DNA of 64,000 bases from Owenia fusiformis (lineage: Eukaryota; Annelida; Polychaeta; Sabellida; Oweniidae): NCBI GenBank assembly GCA_903813345.2, contig CAIIXF020000011.1:19019754-19083753 (forward strand), in the 5' to 3' direction. The notes below the pieces were generated by a model. It did not search any database. It saw nothing but the letters and a program-made list of their open reading frames with translations, and was not told the DNA's origin. Positions 12,342 through 26,000 of the stretch are shown in pieces. Every line of letters starts with the position of its first letter. The stretch's first letter is position 1. The translations under genes and the position numbers were made by a program.

Positions 12342-12523
12342 TACAGTGATACCTGTATATCAGAACATTTCGCTTATCTGAACACCTCTCAATGTGAACA
12401 CTTTTTCTTGGTACCAAAGTTATCTCTCATCAACTCACATATTTGAAGCCGTCAAATGCGAACACCTGCTCTGAACACTTTTTGGCCAGTCCCACTGTGT
12501 TCAAATTAGACAGGTTTTACTGG
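12342..12523. mobile_element. Pogo/Tigger-like MITE copy
   Basis: The left end TACAGTGATACCTGTATATC and the right end ..CAGGTTTTACTG are inverted and diverged. The interior holds repeated (T/C)TGAACAC(C/T) words. Related copies occur at 13892-14078, 27371-27522 and 45622 onward. CAGT(A/G)(A/G)AACC-type ends are typical of pogo/Tigger and jerky-related DNA transposons. No transposase is present. Confidence 0.6.
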
Positions 12524-13435
12524 AAATTGAAAGTGGTAAAATGGTGTATGTATGTTGGATTCTTAATTGTGAGACCATAGTAAGTTACATTGTATTCCAT
12601 TACATTGTCAAACGTAGCTCGTATGCACTATCTCTTTTAGCCTAAATAATCACAGGTTTTAAAGCATAAATCTTTCAAGAACGCTATTGTGTGCAGGATC
12701 ATTTATCCCCAAAGAGCTTCAAAACACCACCAGGACACATTTAAACTCCAGCGATATCTTAAAAGAGCACACATATGTAAACTGTTCCCAGAAGAGATAT
12801 CATTCAGCCTACACCCATAGACTATAGAACAAAATTGAAAAACGTAATTGCGGGGAAATTGTTCAAATTAATTCTATTGCTTTTACGTCAGGGAATCCAA
12901 AGATCTCATAAATGGCTCAATATATTGTTTAATTTGCAAAAACAAGACTTCACTGTTAATAATTGTCAAAAGAAAATTTGTGATTTTTGCACGTTTCATA
13001 GTTTTGCTATTAAGGTAAATGGGGATTTTTATTTCCTGAGGCAAAATTGTCTTTCACACATCATGTTCTGTATTATCTTGAAATATTAAAGGTTCAACTG
13101 AGTATGCAGATTTTGTGTTCCTTAAGTTATGCTTGGGTATCTAATAGGGCAGACTTATGTGTACTGGTGGTAAAGGTACTGGCTTTTATCAGTTGACTGT
13201 GTTCCACTACATATTCAATTTTGCTTCTTGAGAATCATGTATATCTTTATATTATTGAAAGGAGGAATCACTAAATACAAGACAATCTCTATTACCATAG
13301 ACTTGCTCTAGAAAATTGATGGAATGGAAGAAAAGTTCATTATTAAGTTTCATTTTGGATATTTTTGCTCATATGAACTCATCAATGATTTTACAAAAGC
13401 GTTGATTCCATGGAAATAAATGTTGTATACTGTAG

Positions 13436-13885
13436 ATTGGGTTAATTTGGCGCCAGCTTCAATTTAGCGAATTTGGCGAAATTGGAAAATTCGCAAAATA
13501 TAAATCTTAGCCAAAATTTAGAATGAATCCCCGGGAATCATCTAGGGTATTTCGTCCAGTGTATTTAGGTCACTTCAAGTTTAGTTTTTTCCAAAAATAT
13601 GAAAAAATGTCTCTCATAAATTGGCTTAGAACTGGTCAGTCACTCACCAATACTCAGGGAAAAACTAGAAAGGAAAAGCGTGGTATAGTAGCAGCATCGA
13701 TCGAGGTGCAAAATGTAAAGGATGATCTCACAAAAATGTACAAACGTGGTGAATATCGCCAGTGGTCCTCAAAAGAAAAAATGAATGAACATAGCCAAAC
13801 ATGCCCATTTACATAAGTTTAAATAGCCGCCAATATGCCAAAAATGGCAAAATCGCCAAATTAAGTAGCGCCAAATTAACCCAAT
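13436..13885 (+). mobile_element. 450-bp TIR element with internal ORF
   Basis: The element begins ATTGGGTTAATTTGGCGCC and ends with its near-perfect inverse (GCGCCAAATTAACCCAAT). Weaker inverted similarity continues inward through further TTGGCGA-type words. It encloses a plus-strand ORF (13523-13816). This is the structure of an internally deleted DNA transposon. The superfamily cannot be named from the termini alone. Confidence 0.7.
13523..13816 (+). pseudogene. Transposon-encoded N-terminal ORF relic (97 codons)
   Basis: The frame runs from ATG to a stop inside the TIR element 13436-13885. It contains MSLINWLRTGQSL, then a basic stretch, then KRGEYRQWSSKEKMNE. From memory this arrangement resembles N-termini of uncharacterised transposon-derived proteins in marine invertebrates, in which a KRG-x-Y motif precedes a helix-turn-helix-like segment. 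Here the similarity stops after KMNE, consistent with a frameshift or deletion. No catalytic domain is present. Confidence 0.4.
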
Positions 13886-13891
13886 CAATAG

Positions 13892-14078
13892 TATAGTAAA
13901 ACCTGTCAAATCCAAACACATCTTGGACTAGCCAAAATGTTCAGATTAGCAGGTGTTCACATTTCAAGGTTTTTTAATCTGTGAGCCTATGGGACAAAAA
14001 ATTTGGACTAAGAAAAAGTGTTCAGATTGGGAGGTGTTTGGATAAGGAAAGTGTCCGGATATACAGGTTTCACTGTAT
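13892..14078. mobile_element. Pogo/Tigger-like MITE copy
   Basis: TATAGTAAAACCTGTCAAAT at the left and ATACAGGTTTCACTGTA at the right are inverted termini. They enclose TTCAGATTAGCAGG and TTCAGATTGGGAGG half-units. The copy sits 6 bp after the TIR element that ends at 13885. It is the same family as 12342-12523. Confidence 0.6.
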
Positions 14079-16883
14079 GTATATATCGATTCACTTCAAC
14101 TACACAATGAAAAACATAACATTCAATTCAAATAAATATAATATATCACTATATTTCTTTTATATACTTGAATAATACAATATACAGTAGAGTTTTATTT
14201 CAAACAATGATTTAAGTAAGTTACTGTATCATTTTTGAATCTTTTGATTCTTTGTTAAGTATCATTTTTAAATTATATCAATGGAGCAATGACCACTTTC
14301 TGACTTTGAAATAAGATATTAAAGTTACAACAACAATATTGGGAACAAAATCAGACAAAGATGACAAATAAACTAAAATTAGAGTAGAAAATCAACTTAA
14401 TACTTGAGAAAATGTCACGCTGGCCATTCCTATTCCACACTCTATCTCTCTATATTTGAATAAACTGCCTGGTTTTCTGGAATTTCTATACAATTTAGAG
14501 TATGGCCTATATGCCTTTCTACTTTATTCCTTTCTGATTTCACCCCTTTTCACATTATTTTCCATTTAAAAAAATGTATTACATAACAATATCTGACTCA
14601 GAGAATGTATAGGGTAACAAATATATACAGGATATTCTATGATTTTCGAGGGATACAATTTTTTCCATGAATGGATATCAACATCTCCAGATGAGAAATA
14701 TCTTCGATTTGATAAAAATAATAGGCTAGGAAAATCATAGGATATTGTATTTATCCTATGGATTTGTTTGCTGTTCATACATTCTTAAAGAAAGTCCTGA
14801 AAAATAGCTTGAATTTTCTAGATTGAACTAAATTGGTATAACATAAACCAGTTTTATCTTTATTATTTCCCTCAATGTTTGGAACTATATTTTGATGCCC
14901 AGTCAATGAAGGGTATCATTTGTCTAAAATTGACAAACTATCTTGCTATCTTATTCAAAACATAAGAAAAAATAGTATCCATTGGATTTGGTTGCAGTAT
15001 GATTTTAACAACTCATACTAAAAATTTATTTTACCATCATTATATATATCCATAGGATAAATCTATAATACTGTATGTATAACACATGTTATTGTGACCC
15101 AATACTTGTGGGTATAATGAAAATATATATTCACTAATTTTTTCTAAGATTAAGTCACTTTTACACACTCTAGGAGATGGTCAAGCATCATTTAATTTCT
15201 TGACGAAAATGAAGTTGAAACTAGAATTTCTTCCTAGAACAAACCCCTCTAAAATACCTTGCTATGTAGACTTCATGAGAAATTTTGAAGTATGATTTGA
15301 GTTCTGCAGCTATTGAACTTTCTATTGGTTAATCAGGAGATCATTAATCGAAACTTCGTAAAGTTAAAAATTCATAAATTAATTGTCATAAGCATGGATA
15401 CAAAGACGTAAATGTTATGGCAAATGGCTACTAGGTTTTCAAGATTCATATAAGACAACAGTTCCTCAGACCGAAAAATCTAAACAATATTTTGTTTTTG
15501 AGAATCACAATGTAATTAGTTGAATATAAACACGACTTTTTCCACTACATTTTAACTTAAATGTAAATATCAACCCAGCGTAAAATGAGGATTTAATTTT
15601 CCGCAGTTTTAAACATCCTTAATATTCGCCAAATCAAGCATTATCCAGTGAGGCATACATTTTACGAGAGTAATTTCGCATTAACTTATAACATTAAATT
15701 TGATAATCAATCACGTCTTGTTTTGAAGTATCTGACACTGTAGCTGATGGTTCCTGGTCTAGAGGGGAGAATTACTAAGCGGGATGTATTATCTGTATGA
15801 AACATTGCTTGATAGGACACCAGGCATTGTATTTCGGGTCAAATATAAAACACGGAATATGAGGCAATGATTGGCAAAATTGACACGCTCCCACACAGGG
15901 AGTGATGATTAAGAGTCATTAAAATATGGTCGATGTATAATATTATACATGGAGTCACTGTAGACTGGAATACAGTGATCTCCATAGAAATGGCAAGTGG
16001 TTAACAAAACATGTGCACACCTACTTGAAAATGAGAAAATCATAAAAATTGGTACATGTTTATCATATTTTGACTACCCTCCCATTAGAATTGTAGTAAA
16101 ATGAGAATTTTGCATCCTTTTGAGAAAAATCCTTGGTACAGCACAGAGACATATATCTTAATACTAAAAAGTATAAGACTTAATAGTGTTTTTTGGGGTT
16201 TTTACTAAATAAAAACAAAATACTGATAATCAAAGGGGCAATCTTCAAACCAGTTGGGAAAACTTTACAGTCAGATCAGAAAATCTGAAAATTAGCGATG
16301 CCATAATTCATCACTGCATGATACATCATGCATACTGTATTTCATTTGGACCACTGATTCATTCTCACTATGACTGACCCCAGTGCTTAACATCAAAGCA
16401 TTGTTGTTTCAACTTTCTTCAAATATCTGAGTTATAACCACTACAGTAAAGTTTTGACAAGAGATATGCGTCTTGTCCAATGACTCAGTGTATTAAATGG
16501 CAAGATATGCATTGGCATGCAAATGACAACCTTCCTATTGAGATTAGCTCCTTCGCTTTTTTAGGAAATCATGATTTTTTCATTGACATGCAAATGACAA
16601 CCCTCTCACTGAGATTAATTGCCTTGAATTAGTTTAAGAACTATCCCTTTCAGGAAACATGGATAGAAATACAGTAATGTTACAACTGCATGGCCATACT
16701 AGATTCACCATAGTCTTTGACCCCCCCCCCCCTGAACACAGCAAAAGTAGAAGTTACAGGGTATTAACCAAGAAAGATGTTATAGTATAATAATATTATA
16801 ATAAGCTGAGTTACTTATATCTACTCCGTTCCCCTAGAAGTCTTTTTTTAAGTTGACCAAAATAGTGTACAAAAGTGATCATT
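14079..16883. other. Intergenic stretch with no recognised feature
   Basis: About 2.8 kb of AT-rich sequence. The short ORF at 14566-14778 (minus) shows no domain. A loosely duplicated segment containing GGCATGCAAATGACAACC occurs near 16510 and 16585. I see no gene here. Confidence 0.5.
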
Positions 16884-17440
16884 TAGCTACCTTAAAGTTT
16901 ATTACTTCTTGAACTCTATTCTCAGAATCTATAAGACAAAATGTATCTTAACAGTTAAACTACCTTAAAATACATTAATCTACTACTTATTGGGGAAAAC
17001 GCATCATAACACTTTAGCTACCTTAAAGTACATTATTCCTAAAATATATAATAACACTTTAGCTACCTTAACATACACTATTTATTGAACTCTATTACCA
17101 AAACTCATGTGGGAAAATTATCATAACACGTAAGCTACCTTAAAGTACATTATTCCTTGAACTCTATTACCAGATTTTTTAGGGTAAGATGTATTGTAAC
17201 ACTTTAGCTACCTTTAACTTTACACTACTTATGGGGGAAAACGCATTATAACACTTTAGCTACCTTAAAGTACATTATTTATTGAACTCTATTACCAAAA
17301 TTCATGTGGGAAAATTATCATAACACTTAAGCTACCTTAAAGTACATTATTCCTTGAACTCTATTACCAGATTTTACAGGGGAAGATGTATTGTAACACT
17401 TGAGCTACCTTAAAGTATATTATTCCTAGGACTCCATTTA
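16884..17440. repeat. Tandem array of TTAGCTACCTTAAAGTACAT units
   Basis: Roughly eight units of about 66-70 bp share TTAGCTACCTTAAAGTACAT, then CTTGAACTCTATTACCA. Variant units recur in the same order about every 197 bp (compare about 17084-17280 with 17281-17430), so the array has a three-unit higher-order repeat. It is non-coding. Confidence 0.8.
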
Positions 17441-17693
17441 AAGTGAATTATGACTTGGACAAAGTATAGTGGCAATCACTTGGAGTTAATTTCACGCATC
17501 TGATCCCATACATAATATAAGTGCATATAAATAAGCAGCAGGAATATGGCCTGTGTGATTTGGTCAAAAATACTTAACTGACCGATCTAATCATGGTATA
17601 TGATGGTGATATATATATTAGTACAGATTGCAGTTTGACAAAGAAAAATTAAACAAAGACATGCAAACCTTAAAAACAAGGCATTAACATGCA

Positions 17694-17815
17694 AAATGTC
17701 ACCATATGCCATTTGTTACAGACACCAACCGCTGAATGCCAAATGCCAACCAACGAACACTGTCCACAGAAAAGTTGGAGACTAACAATATGTCACCACT
17801 TTTGGTAGTGACATG
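17694..17815. mobile_element. Short TIR element (ATGTCACCA) with CCAAAC-rich interior
   Basis: The left AAATGTCACCATATGCCATT and the right TTGGTAGTGACAT form a short inverted pair around GCCAAATGCCAACCAACGAA-like repeats and TCCACAGAAAAGTTGGAGAC. Copies of this family lie at 25425-25550, 27945-28047 and 30267-30328. All are non-coding. Confidence 0.6.
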
Positions 17816-19782
17816 AAAAGGAAACATGTCATCTCCCCAATAATATTGATAGCTTATTATATGGGTGCTGCACCTAGTTGAAACTTTAAATAACATTCAA
17901 AGTAATTGTGGAACAGTTTTACAAGCAAATGAGTCGCCTTTCTGTTGAACCCTAATCAGAAAAATACCGTTCACCCATCTGATAATTCACTTGCACCAAA
18001 ATGAGATATTGTAAAACCATGAATGATTTATAAATTAACAAGTTTTGGATATTTGTACATATATTTAATCAGAATGCCATTTTATTCCCAGTATGTCAAA
18101 CAACTGTGAATAGTGAGAGAAATTCATGGGAGATCACTGCTTTAGAGTTTGCTCCTTTAGGAGACAATGGGTTGAAATTTCATCAAATGCTACAGACCTC
18201 AAATCATACAGTAAAAGCATCCCATTTAGTGATGACAATAATGCATTACTTGGAAAATAATGCACTTTTAGCCTTGCCAATTTTGCAGTGTATAAATGTA
18301 CAACATCTGATAAGAGAAATAAACTATAGGTAAAACAGATTTATAAATGATATATCAGGGTTAAGAGAGATTACATTCTTTGTACCATTAACACCGCTGA
18401 AAAATCAAAGTAGGCCTTGGATAACATTTTTTGGACCTGTCTGCATGACATAAGTGTGCAATCAAAATAAATGTTAAATGGTCAATCTAATCAATCAGGG
18501 ATACATAACTAGAAACTTTTATACATTGACAATTCTTTAATAAATTGTTGTTACCGTGGAAATTATGATGTCATAGTAAAACAACAACCGACTTAGGAAT
18601 TTTTAACAACAAAGGCTTCTGGTAATGACATCCAAATGACTACCTTAACTGATAACAAATCAAAACATACACAGGAGAATATAGCAGGATTTAAAAAAGC
18701 TATTGTGAGAATAGTGTTTGGAGGTGCACATGACAGTAGACTTGATAATGTTTCAGATTGGTTTGGGTTAACTTAAGGAGCTTGTTTTCCGGACTGGTTA
18801 ACCTGACTGAATGCTAAGTTCTTTTTTGTATGTGATGTTGTTTTGTAGTGAACTACGCGGAACTCAGGTATGGTTTAACAGTTCAAGTTAACCTATAAAA
18901 CACAAACGAATTGTTGCAATCAATTGAACTGAAACATGATCAACCCTTTTCTTGACATCCTACACAGAATAATGAAAATGGTATCTCTTTGATAAACATA
19001 GTCTCAAGTAACTCAATGAGGGAAAGATGATCTTGAAAAACTCCTTGTTATAAGTTATAAGTATAACACAAGTGCTTATCAAATTACAGATACCATGTTG
19101 CATTGTCTAACTCCTCTGGCCAGTCCTTATTATGGTAAAAATATAAAGAACTAAATAGCTGAATACCTTGTTTTTAATAAACAAAATAACTGTAACTTAC
19201 ACCACACATAATACGTACAACACTGTGGTGATAAAATAAGTCCATATTTTGAAATAATGTTCTCGAGTGTCACTTTTGGTGCATACTGGCCGAATTCACT
19301 GGCACTTTATAGATGGCACTTTCTTCAGCAGATCATTTCTTCTTGGTTTCTGTTTTAATTTAATGTTGGTTTATTTTGACAGTTGTTTTCCAGAATGACA
19401 GGTCCTTTAAAGTAGTTTGTGTCTCTGTGTCTCTTTTTACTCTGAATACACTGTCGATTTCTCAGGATCATGGTACCAGAACCATGGTTGACCTTAAGAG
19501 GTCAAGGTCAACACTTAGTCAAGACTATAGTACTAAGTTACAGCATGACACACAACTGAACTGGAAGGAAAGGTGTTAACGAGCATAGAAAGTAAAGGAA
19601 ATCGAAAGTAAAAAATTAACCCTTTGCAGGCTATGTCTGACTGTTGGTCAACCTGCAATGAGCTTTGTACTTACGGTTTATCGTTTTGACATCATCTGAT
19701 GTCATAATGTTGTGACGTCATAATGTTGCTGTTGTCAATTTGTGGACAAAAATGTCTTGCAGATTATGATGTCATGCAAGTA

Positions 19783-19788
19783 TTTAAT
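19783..19788 (-). promoter_or_regulatory. Candidate poly(A) signal of ZFC3H1 (ATTAAA)
   Basis: ATTAAA on the minus strand lies about 165 bp past the ZFC3H1 stop codon. A canonical AATAAA is found further on at 19370-19375. Which one is used cannot be told from the sequence. Confidence 0.3.
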
Positions 19789-19952
19789 GTGATTCGTCAT
19801 CCTGGTCAATTTATGGCATTAATTACCATAGTAACATGCCATATTAGGGAAACTTTGAATCCAAAAATCTGAGAAAACCTCCCATATGAGATTTTACCAT
19901 CAGATTTTCATCTCAATTCTTTGGTTATAATTAAATCAGCTTGTATTCTGCC

Positions 19953-20078
19953 TCAGGATTTGTCAGATCCTAGAATGGCCTTCAGATATTCATCAATATC
20001 GAGCCCGATTTCTTGACACTTTGTAATGACGTAGTTGGCAGACTCTTCCGTTCCATTGGATATTTCAAACAGGACGAA
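19953..20078 (-). CDS. ZFC3H1: ZFC3H1 exon 28 (terminal coding exon)
   Basis: Acceptor CTTTCCAG precedes TTC-GTC-CTG; phase 0. It encodes 41 residues, FVLFEIS..., with the well-conserved KCQEIGLDIDEYL segment that ends ZFC3H1 proteins, then TGA at 19955-19953. It joins directly to WKH of exon 27. Confidence 0.9.
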   Translation of the reverse strand, partial: FVLFEISNGTEESANYVITKCQEIGLDIDEYLKAILGSDKS

Positions 20079-23000
20079 CTGGAAAGGAAAGATTATGTGT
20101 CTGGAAGAGAGAACAACATTTTGTTAATGTTATTATCAGTGAGATAAAACTTCATGTAATTTCATATATTATTTCAGATTTTTATAATTAACAACAAACA
20201 AAATTGCTGTTAGAAACTGTCATTTTGGCGAATTACATATTGAACTATTTAATAGGATAAAAAGTTTTAAAAAAAATTATAGACCTAAAAAATTGAAAAG
20301 ATAAATATCCATGTTTGATATCAAAGATTAAAATCTTATTGGTTATAATTTATTTATTATTTTGATCTAACATGATAATGTATAATATGTGTTTATTCTA
20401 AATTTAATTTCAGCTAAAATATCATTAGATTCACTACACCAGATGTGAAGCCTGGGGGCACAAAACACTTTCTCCATTACAAGAGGCTAATGACCCCATT
20501 GACGATTAATTTCTCATATCAATAGATATCTTTCAAGTTTAGCACCCATTAACTGGTATCAAATCAAACCAATCATTTTCTTAACAGTTTCAAATATGAC
20601 AAACAGCAGGTGGTGTGCAAACAAAATGAATTTTTCAAAATTATTTCAAGATAATTTTTACACTTCATTGTTTTCTTAAATGTTTGATTGATCGTCTTTG
20701 TTTTTTAAATAAAGTCCAAAAAATGATAACAAAAAGTGGACATTTTTTATCGCTCGCTCGAATTATCTCGTTTTCTGATTGAGCATATTAATCAAATCTC
20801 AACTGACCACAAAGAGGATGCTTTAATATATTTAAAATAGCTGGTGCATATTATAAACCACAGACTCATAAACACAGTTATCATTAAATACTTAATCATA
20901 CAAAATGATCATTCTGCGCAAAACATCAAATCATTCATTAATTCGCGAATTTGGAAGATCTCTCTCTGGAAATCACATGACTTTCCCTTATATGGAAGTC
21001 ATGTTTAGCCCTCTCCCACCAAAAAAGGAAAACTGCAAAGAATTCCCAAAAGTTGTAAAAAGGTGCTTTGACTGGATAAATCTTGTAAAACATATGTTTA
21101 AGACGATGTTTGTCAATAAATATTATTAAGGAAGATTTTGACTTTATCTGAAGAGCTGATATTAAAACGAGACATCAAAGTGCAAGAATAATAGAATTTA
21201 ATTTAAAGACATCTGTTCTCATAAACCAGTTATGATCAAATGATCCTCAAAGTCGCTTGCTTAATCAATGATTGATTAATTTTTAATTGAGAGTTTAAAA
21301 CTTGAATTCCACCCATGTGAACATTTTCCCGAATCAATATCAAATATATATCTGTACACAAGGCTGCTGATATTGAACAAAAAAACTTTCAGTAAAAAAT
21401 GACCAGCAAAAGGACTAATTCTGAAAGAAAATATTAAACATTACCAGGTGCTAAAAGAGAATATGATATGTGTTTGCATTAAAATCAATCCCTATTGCCA
21501 AATACTATGACATATAGAGATCTATGTGCTATTTTGACATCCCAATTAACCTAAATTAAAGGCATAATCACTATGAGGCATGCTGTATAATAAAACTTCT
21601 ATTCATATATATCAGGTATGCCAAATTAACAACTTTCTTGCATGCTACTTTTTCTTCACTTTTCTCCCTCAAAATATTTTGAGTGAAATAAATAAGTGTC
21701 AGATACAACTAGCCTTCAAACAATAATTTGCTATCAACCCAGAAAATAAGATTTACAACAAAGTATGATGATTTTGCTATTCACATTTTGACCAAGATTT
21801 GATTTAGGATTTAAATACACTTCCAAATCATGATGTTTTTGACAGACTGTAGTGAACTTGTGTGAAATGTACATGTCATGCGAATTAGCCAATTTTATTA
21901 GAAATATCACTTCACACCTCCAATATAATTATCTTGCATTGACACTTATCCTGGTGAATTATGGAGTAAATAATTTTTTCCCAGCATGTATAATAAACAG
22001 TCTAAGGCCTCCTCAAACATAGACCAAACCCCCAGGCCCGTAGCCAGAATTTTCCAAGGGGGGTTCACCTTTAAAAAAAATTCGCTCGAACCTCCCTAAT
22101 CCCCCCTGGCTATGGGCCTGACCCCCCCCCCCCCAATGTCAACTTGCATGTACTGGTTGATTATGCATCGTTTGTGGTTGTCTATGTGAATGTACCCTCC
22201 CAGAAAGGTTTGGAAGCGTTCCCATTCGCCAGAATTGACAAAGTACTCAATTCCCAAGATTGCTTTAATGGATTTGTTTATGTTTGAGAAGGCCTTTATA
22301 TCTTAAATTGATAGTAAAACATTGACCATGATGAGCCTCTCTAAAACTTTACTCACAATCCCCATAGAATAGTGTCATTTGTGAGTCAATATATAATAAA
22401 ATTGCAAAATAGTGACCTTGACCTTTCAAGGTCACCATATAAGCAGCATTATTTGTTAAGTTTAACATAACTTCATGATGATTTCATTCTATCTGTATCT
22501 AAATAGTGCACTAAAGTGACATCTAATTGAAGCAAACTACCTCATTGTGAATATGGATATCTCATGCTGTACTTGTAACAATACCCTTTGCATTCATTCG
22601 ACTTCGTTTCATCTTCAGTTATTCAATAGTTTATAACTAGACTCTGTGCACAGGGGTATAATTGTAACAACAAAACAATGTCTATCACTTCCAGAGTGAA
22701 AGGCTACATGCACATAGGAATTTTGGCTTAAAACGGGACTTCTTGGGGCCTCATTTTCAAATATATCATATTTGAAAAATAGACTTTTTAAAAAATGATA
22801 TGAAAAAGTGGGCTCGAATTTTCAAAATGGGTTAGAGGTATTTAAAAACAACATCTGGGATTGTACCAGCCATAAAATTTGAACCAAATCAGATAAATTG
22901 TTATTGAGTTATCATCAATACACACAAACAGAAGGATGATCGTTTCTCTATATACGGATTAACATCTGGATCCTTTATCATCTGAACCTTAGTGTGATAG

Positions 23001-26000
23001 TTATAGCAAGGCAACATTATTTCAGTTAAATTATTTAATATACATTACGATAAGACACATAAACATACCACAGTGATAAATATTACACTTTAAAAAGACT
23101 ACAATCAGATTCCATTCAAAGTAGATCAGATTTATAGCGAGATTAAATGTATAAATTGTTACGTGTTTCCATAGACTTGACTCCAGGGGTAGCGTCTGAA
23201 CTGCACGCTGGTAAAGCTTTCTTATCTGAAGAACCTGAAAGAAAATGTTCTCCAACAAATATGGTATCCTTACTTCAATGGACTGTGGGAATAAAAGACC
23301 AGTAAATCCAAGGACTGAGGGTACATTAAAGAATTGAAAGTACATAAAAGGACTGAGGCCACATTAAAGGATTGAGGGTACATAAGAGAATTGAGGATAC
23401 ACTAAAGAATTGAGGATACATTAAAGGATTGAGGGTACATTAAAGGATTGAGAGTACATAAAAGGACTGAGGGCACATTAAAGGGTTGAGGGTACATAAA
23501 AGAAGTGAGGATACACTAAAGGATTGAGGGTACATTAAAGGATCGAGAGTACATTAAAGGATTGAGGGTACATTAAAGGATTGAGGGTACATAAAAGAAT
23601 TGTGGATACATAAAAGGATTGAGGGTACATAAAAGAATTTAGAATATATTAAAGGATTGAGGGTACATTAAAGGATCAAGAGTACATCAAAGGATTAAGG
23701 GTATCGTTAAAAGATTGAGGGTACATAAAAGGATTGAGGGTATGAATGAAGAGATAGTAAACGTTCAAACAAGACAGTTTATGTGGGTAAAGCATCAAAG
23801 GATAAAGGCCAAACATGGAGAAATTGGAAGACATCAAGTAGATGACATACACCCAAGAGGGCATACATAAGAGAAACATCAAATATGAAGCACTAGAGAT
23901 CATTTATACATTGAATCTTCACGAAAAATATTTTGGGAAAATTATGTTACAAAACTGAATTTAAGGTGTGCATAGTGCGGCCATTTTGGAATGTGTCAGA
24001 TAATACGATGTGACATGTGATTATATCTAAGTATATCTCATTTCATGCAATAATAATGCATAATCTGATTTATGTTATTATTTGTATGGAATCTATATAT
24101 TACCTTGTCTGTATTACTGCTCTCTCCCATCACAAAAGCAATAGCACTAAAATTGTAAATTTGACAAGGCGTAACATAAAATTAATTATTAAATATATTT
24201 AAAACGAGTATTGAGTTTTTGGGTTGACTGAAAATGGATGAAATGGATTGGCTCAGAATATATTTTTATTCATCTATTCATTTATTTAGTAATCATCTTT
24301 GAATATGTACTTACAATTTCCAGAGTTTAACCAGAGGGGGTCTGTCATACAGTGCTGTCTCCAAAGTCCTCCTGGCCATGAAGGCATGTTGGGTGTGTTC
24401 CAAACTGAACTCACACATTCTACGAAATGAATAAAGGAATCTATATGATGTCATGAAGGAATGCATATGATGTACATGATGTCATGAAGAAGTAATGGGA
24501 CAACAAAAAGTGTTAGACTCAAGAAGTGTTCAACTTATAGTGCTATTTCAAAAGTCTCTTAACAAGAAGTCAATGGGTCGCAGGAGTTATTTACCCAGCA
24601 TGTCCAAAACGTAATCAGATCTTGGCACTATAGTGTGCTCTTGCATCTGTAAAAATTTAAAGTTTAACTGGTTCATCAGCATAGGGCAAGAGTAATATAT
24701 AGCACTTTGAAAAAGTCCAATAAAAAACTACAAAAAAAGTAAGTATACATGAATTGGTATTTTACCTAGTAATAAGTTGTAGATTATTTGGCATGGAAGT
24801 TAAAAATCCCTGATAGGCTTCAAACTTGTCTTCAACTGCAATACATTCAACATACATCTCCACCACCCTGTAGTGGAAAGAGTAGTCAATGTAGGTCAGT
24901 GAGGGGTTTGACTGGAAGGAGAACTTTGTTGTGGTTGTCATGAGACACCTATTCACCAGACTGTGGAACTGTTTCAAGTTGGGTTCATTTTCGAGACACT
25001 TTGTTAGTCTACTTCTTTGCCAAGATAGATACCTGAAATAAATTTGTAAATTAGTTATGTACAAAATTCAATTCGTGGTCCAAAGAAATTGAAAACTGGG
25101 AAAGTGATACACAGTGACATAAAAATAACATTTTTATCCAAATCTTGAAATAGAACAAAACTAACACTGATTCAAGAAAACATATATGTACTTAGTATTA
25201 CTTACCCCCACCACATTCCCTGTGCGTCTTTGTAAGATTTTAGACTATAGATGGCACCTTCATAAGATTCTATGGCATGTTGAATGTCTCCCTGGAGGAC
25301 TAATAGACTACTGTAACACAATATTAAATAAATGTTTATAATTTAAATACATGATTGCCAATTCATCGAACATATTAAACCTGATCTAATTGTATTCATA
25401 CACCAAGCATGCTCCTTCTTTCATTGTGCAAAAGACATGAACATGATATGCTACAGATGCCAAACCAAACACCAAGCACAAAATGCCAAACACCATCCAC
25501 AAAAAGATTGGAGACCATAACAATGTCACCACTTCTGGTGGTGACATAATAACGTCATTTATAACATACCTATGATGATGTATAGTGCAAAGTGTACACA
25601 AGACAGCGGGCCAATATAGGTTTTGAAAAGCCCGCGCCCGCTAACTTTCTGATTGGTCAAGGCGCTAACGTCATAACCAATCAATCGAAGATAAAACTGC
25701 GCGAGCAATTTTTCTAAACTCATTTCAATCATTTTCAAACCATTTGTTTGTCAATTCTATAAGAAAACGGTACTCTCTGACCAGTCTACATCATCATAGG
25801 TATGTTATAAATCGTTTATGTCACTATCGTGGCACATATGCCCTCGGTTCTCAGAGATCAATGTCCCTCCCAAGGTCGGGCCATATATCACTGAGACCTT
25901 GGGCATATATAAAGCCACGATATTGACATAACCTCTAAATATTTCTTACCAGTAATTGAGCCAAAGGTACAAGATGTTGTCCTCTACATAGCTAGGTGTG

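Larger units (their letters stand above)
5661..19952. other. Intergenic region between spondin-like gene and ZFC3H1
   Basis: About 14 kb lies upstream of the spondin-like start and downstream of the ZFC3H1 stop. I see no multi-exon gene or conserved domain in it. It contains AATC repeats near 5940-6005, short TIR pairs at 7019-7275, pentanucleotide and minisatellite arrays at 7741-7905 and 9375-10260, a strong hairpin at 8357-8524, DNA-transposon relics at 12342-14078, a tandem array at 16884-17440 and a short TIR element at 17694-17815. The spondin-like promoter must lie just above 5660, but no convincing core element can be named. Confidence 0.6.

Noticed and set aside
20905-21129. 74-aa plus ORF in intron 27
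   Set aside because: No recognisable domain, no promoter or splice context, unremarkable length for AT-rich sequence.
23292-23310. Nine-nt micro-exon TCCATTGAA before exon 27
   Set aside because: It would not correct the phase left by exon 25, whereas the 43-nt exon at 24104-24146 does.
23031-23345. 104-aa minus ORF extending exon 27 on both sides
   Set aside because: Only its central 24 codons lie between good splice sites and match ZFC3H1; upstream and downstream parts are intron.
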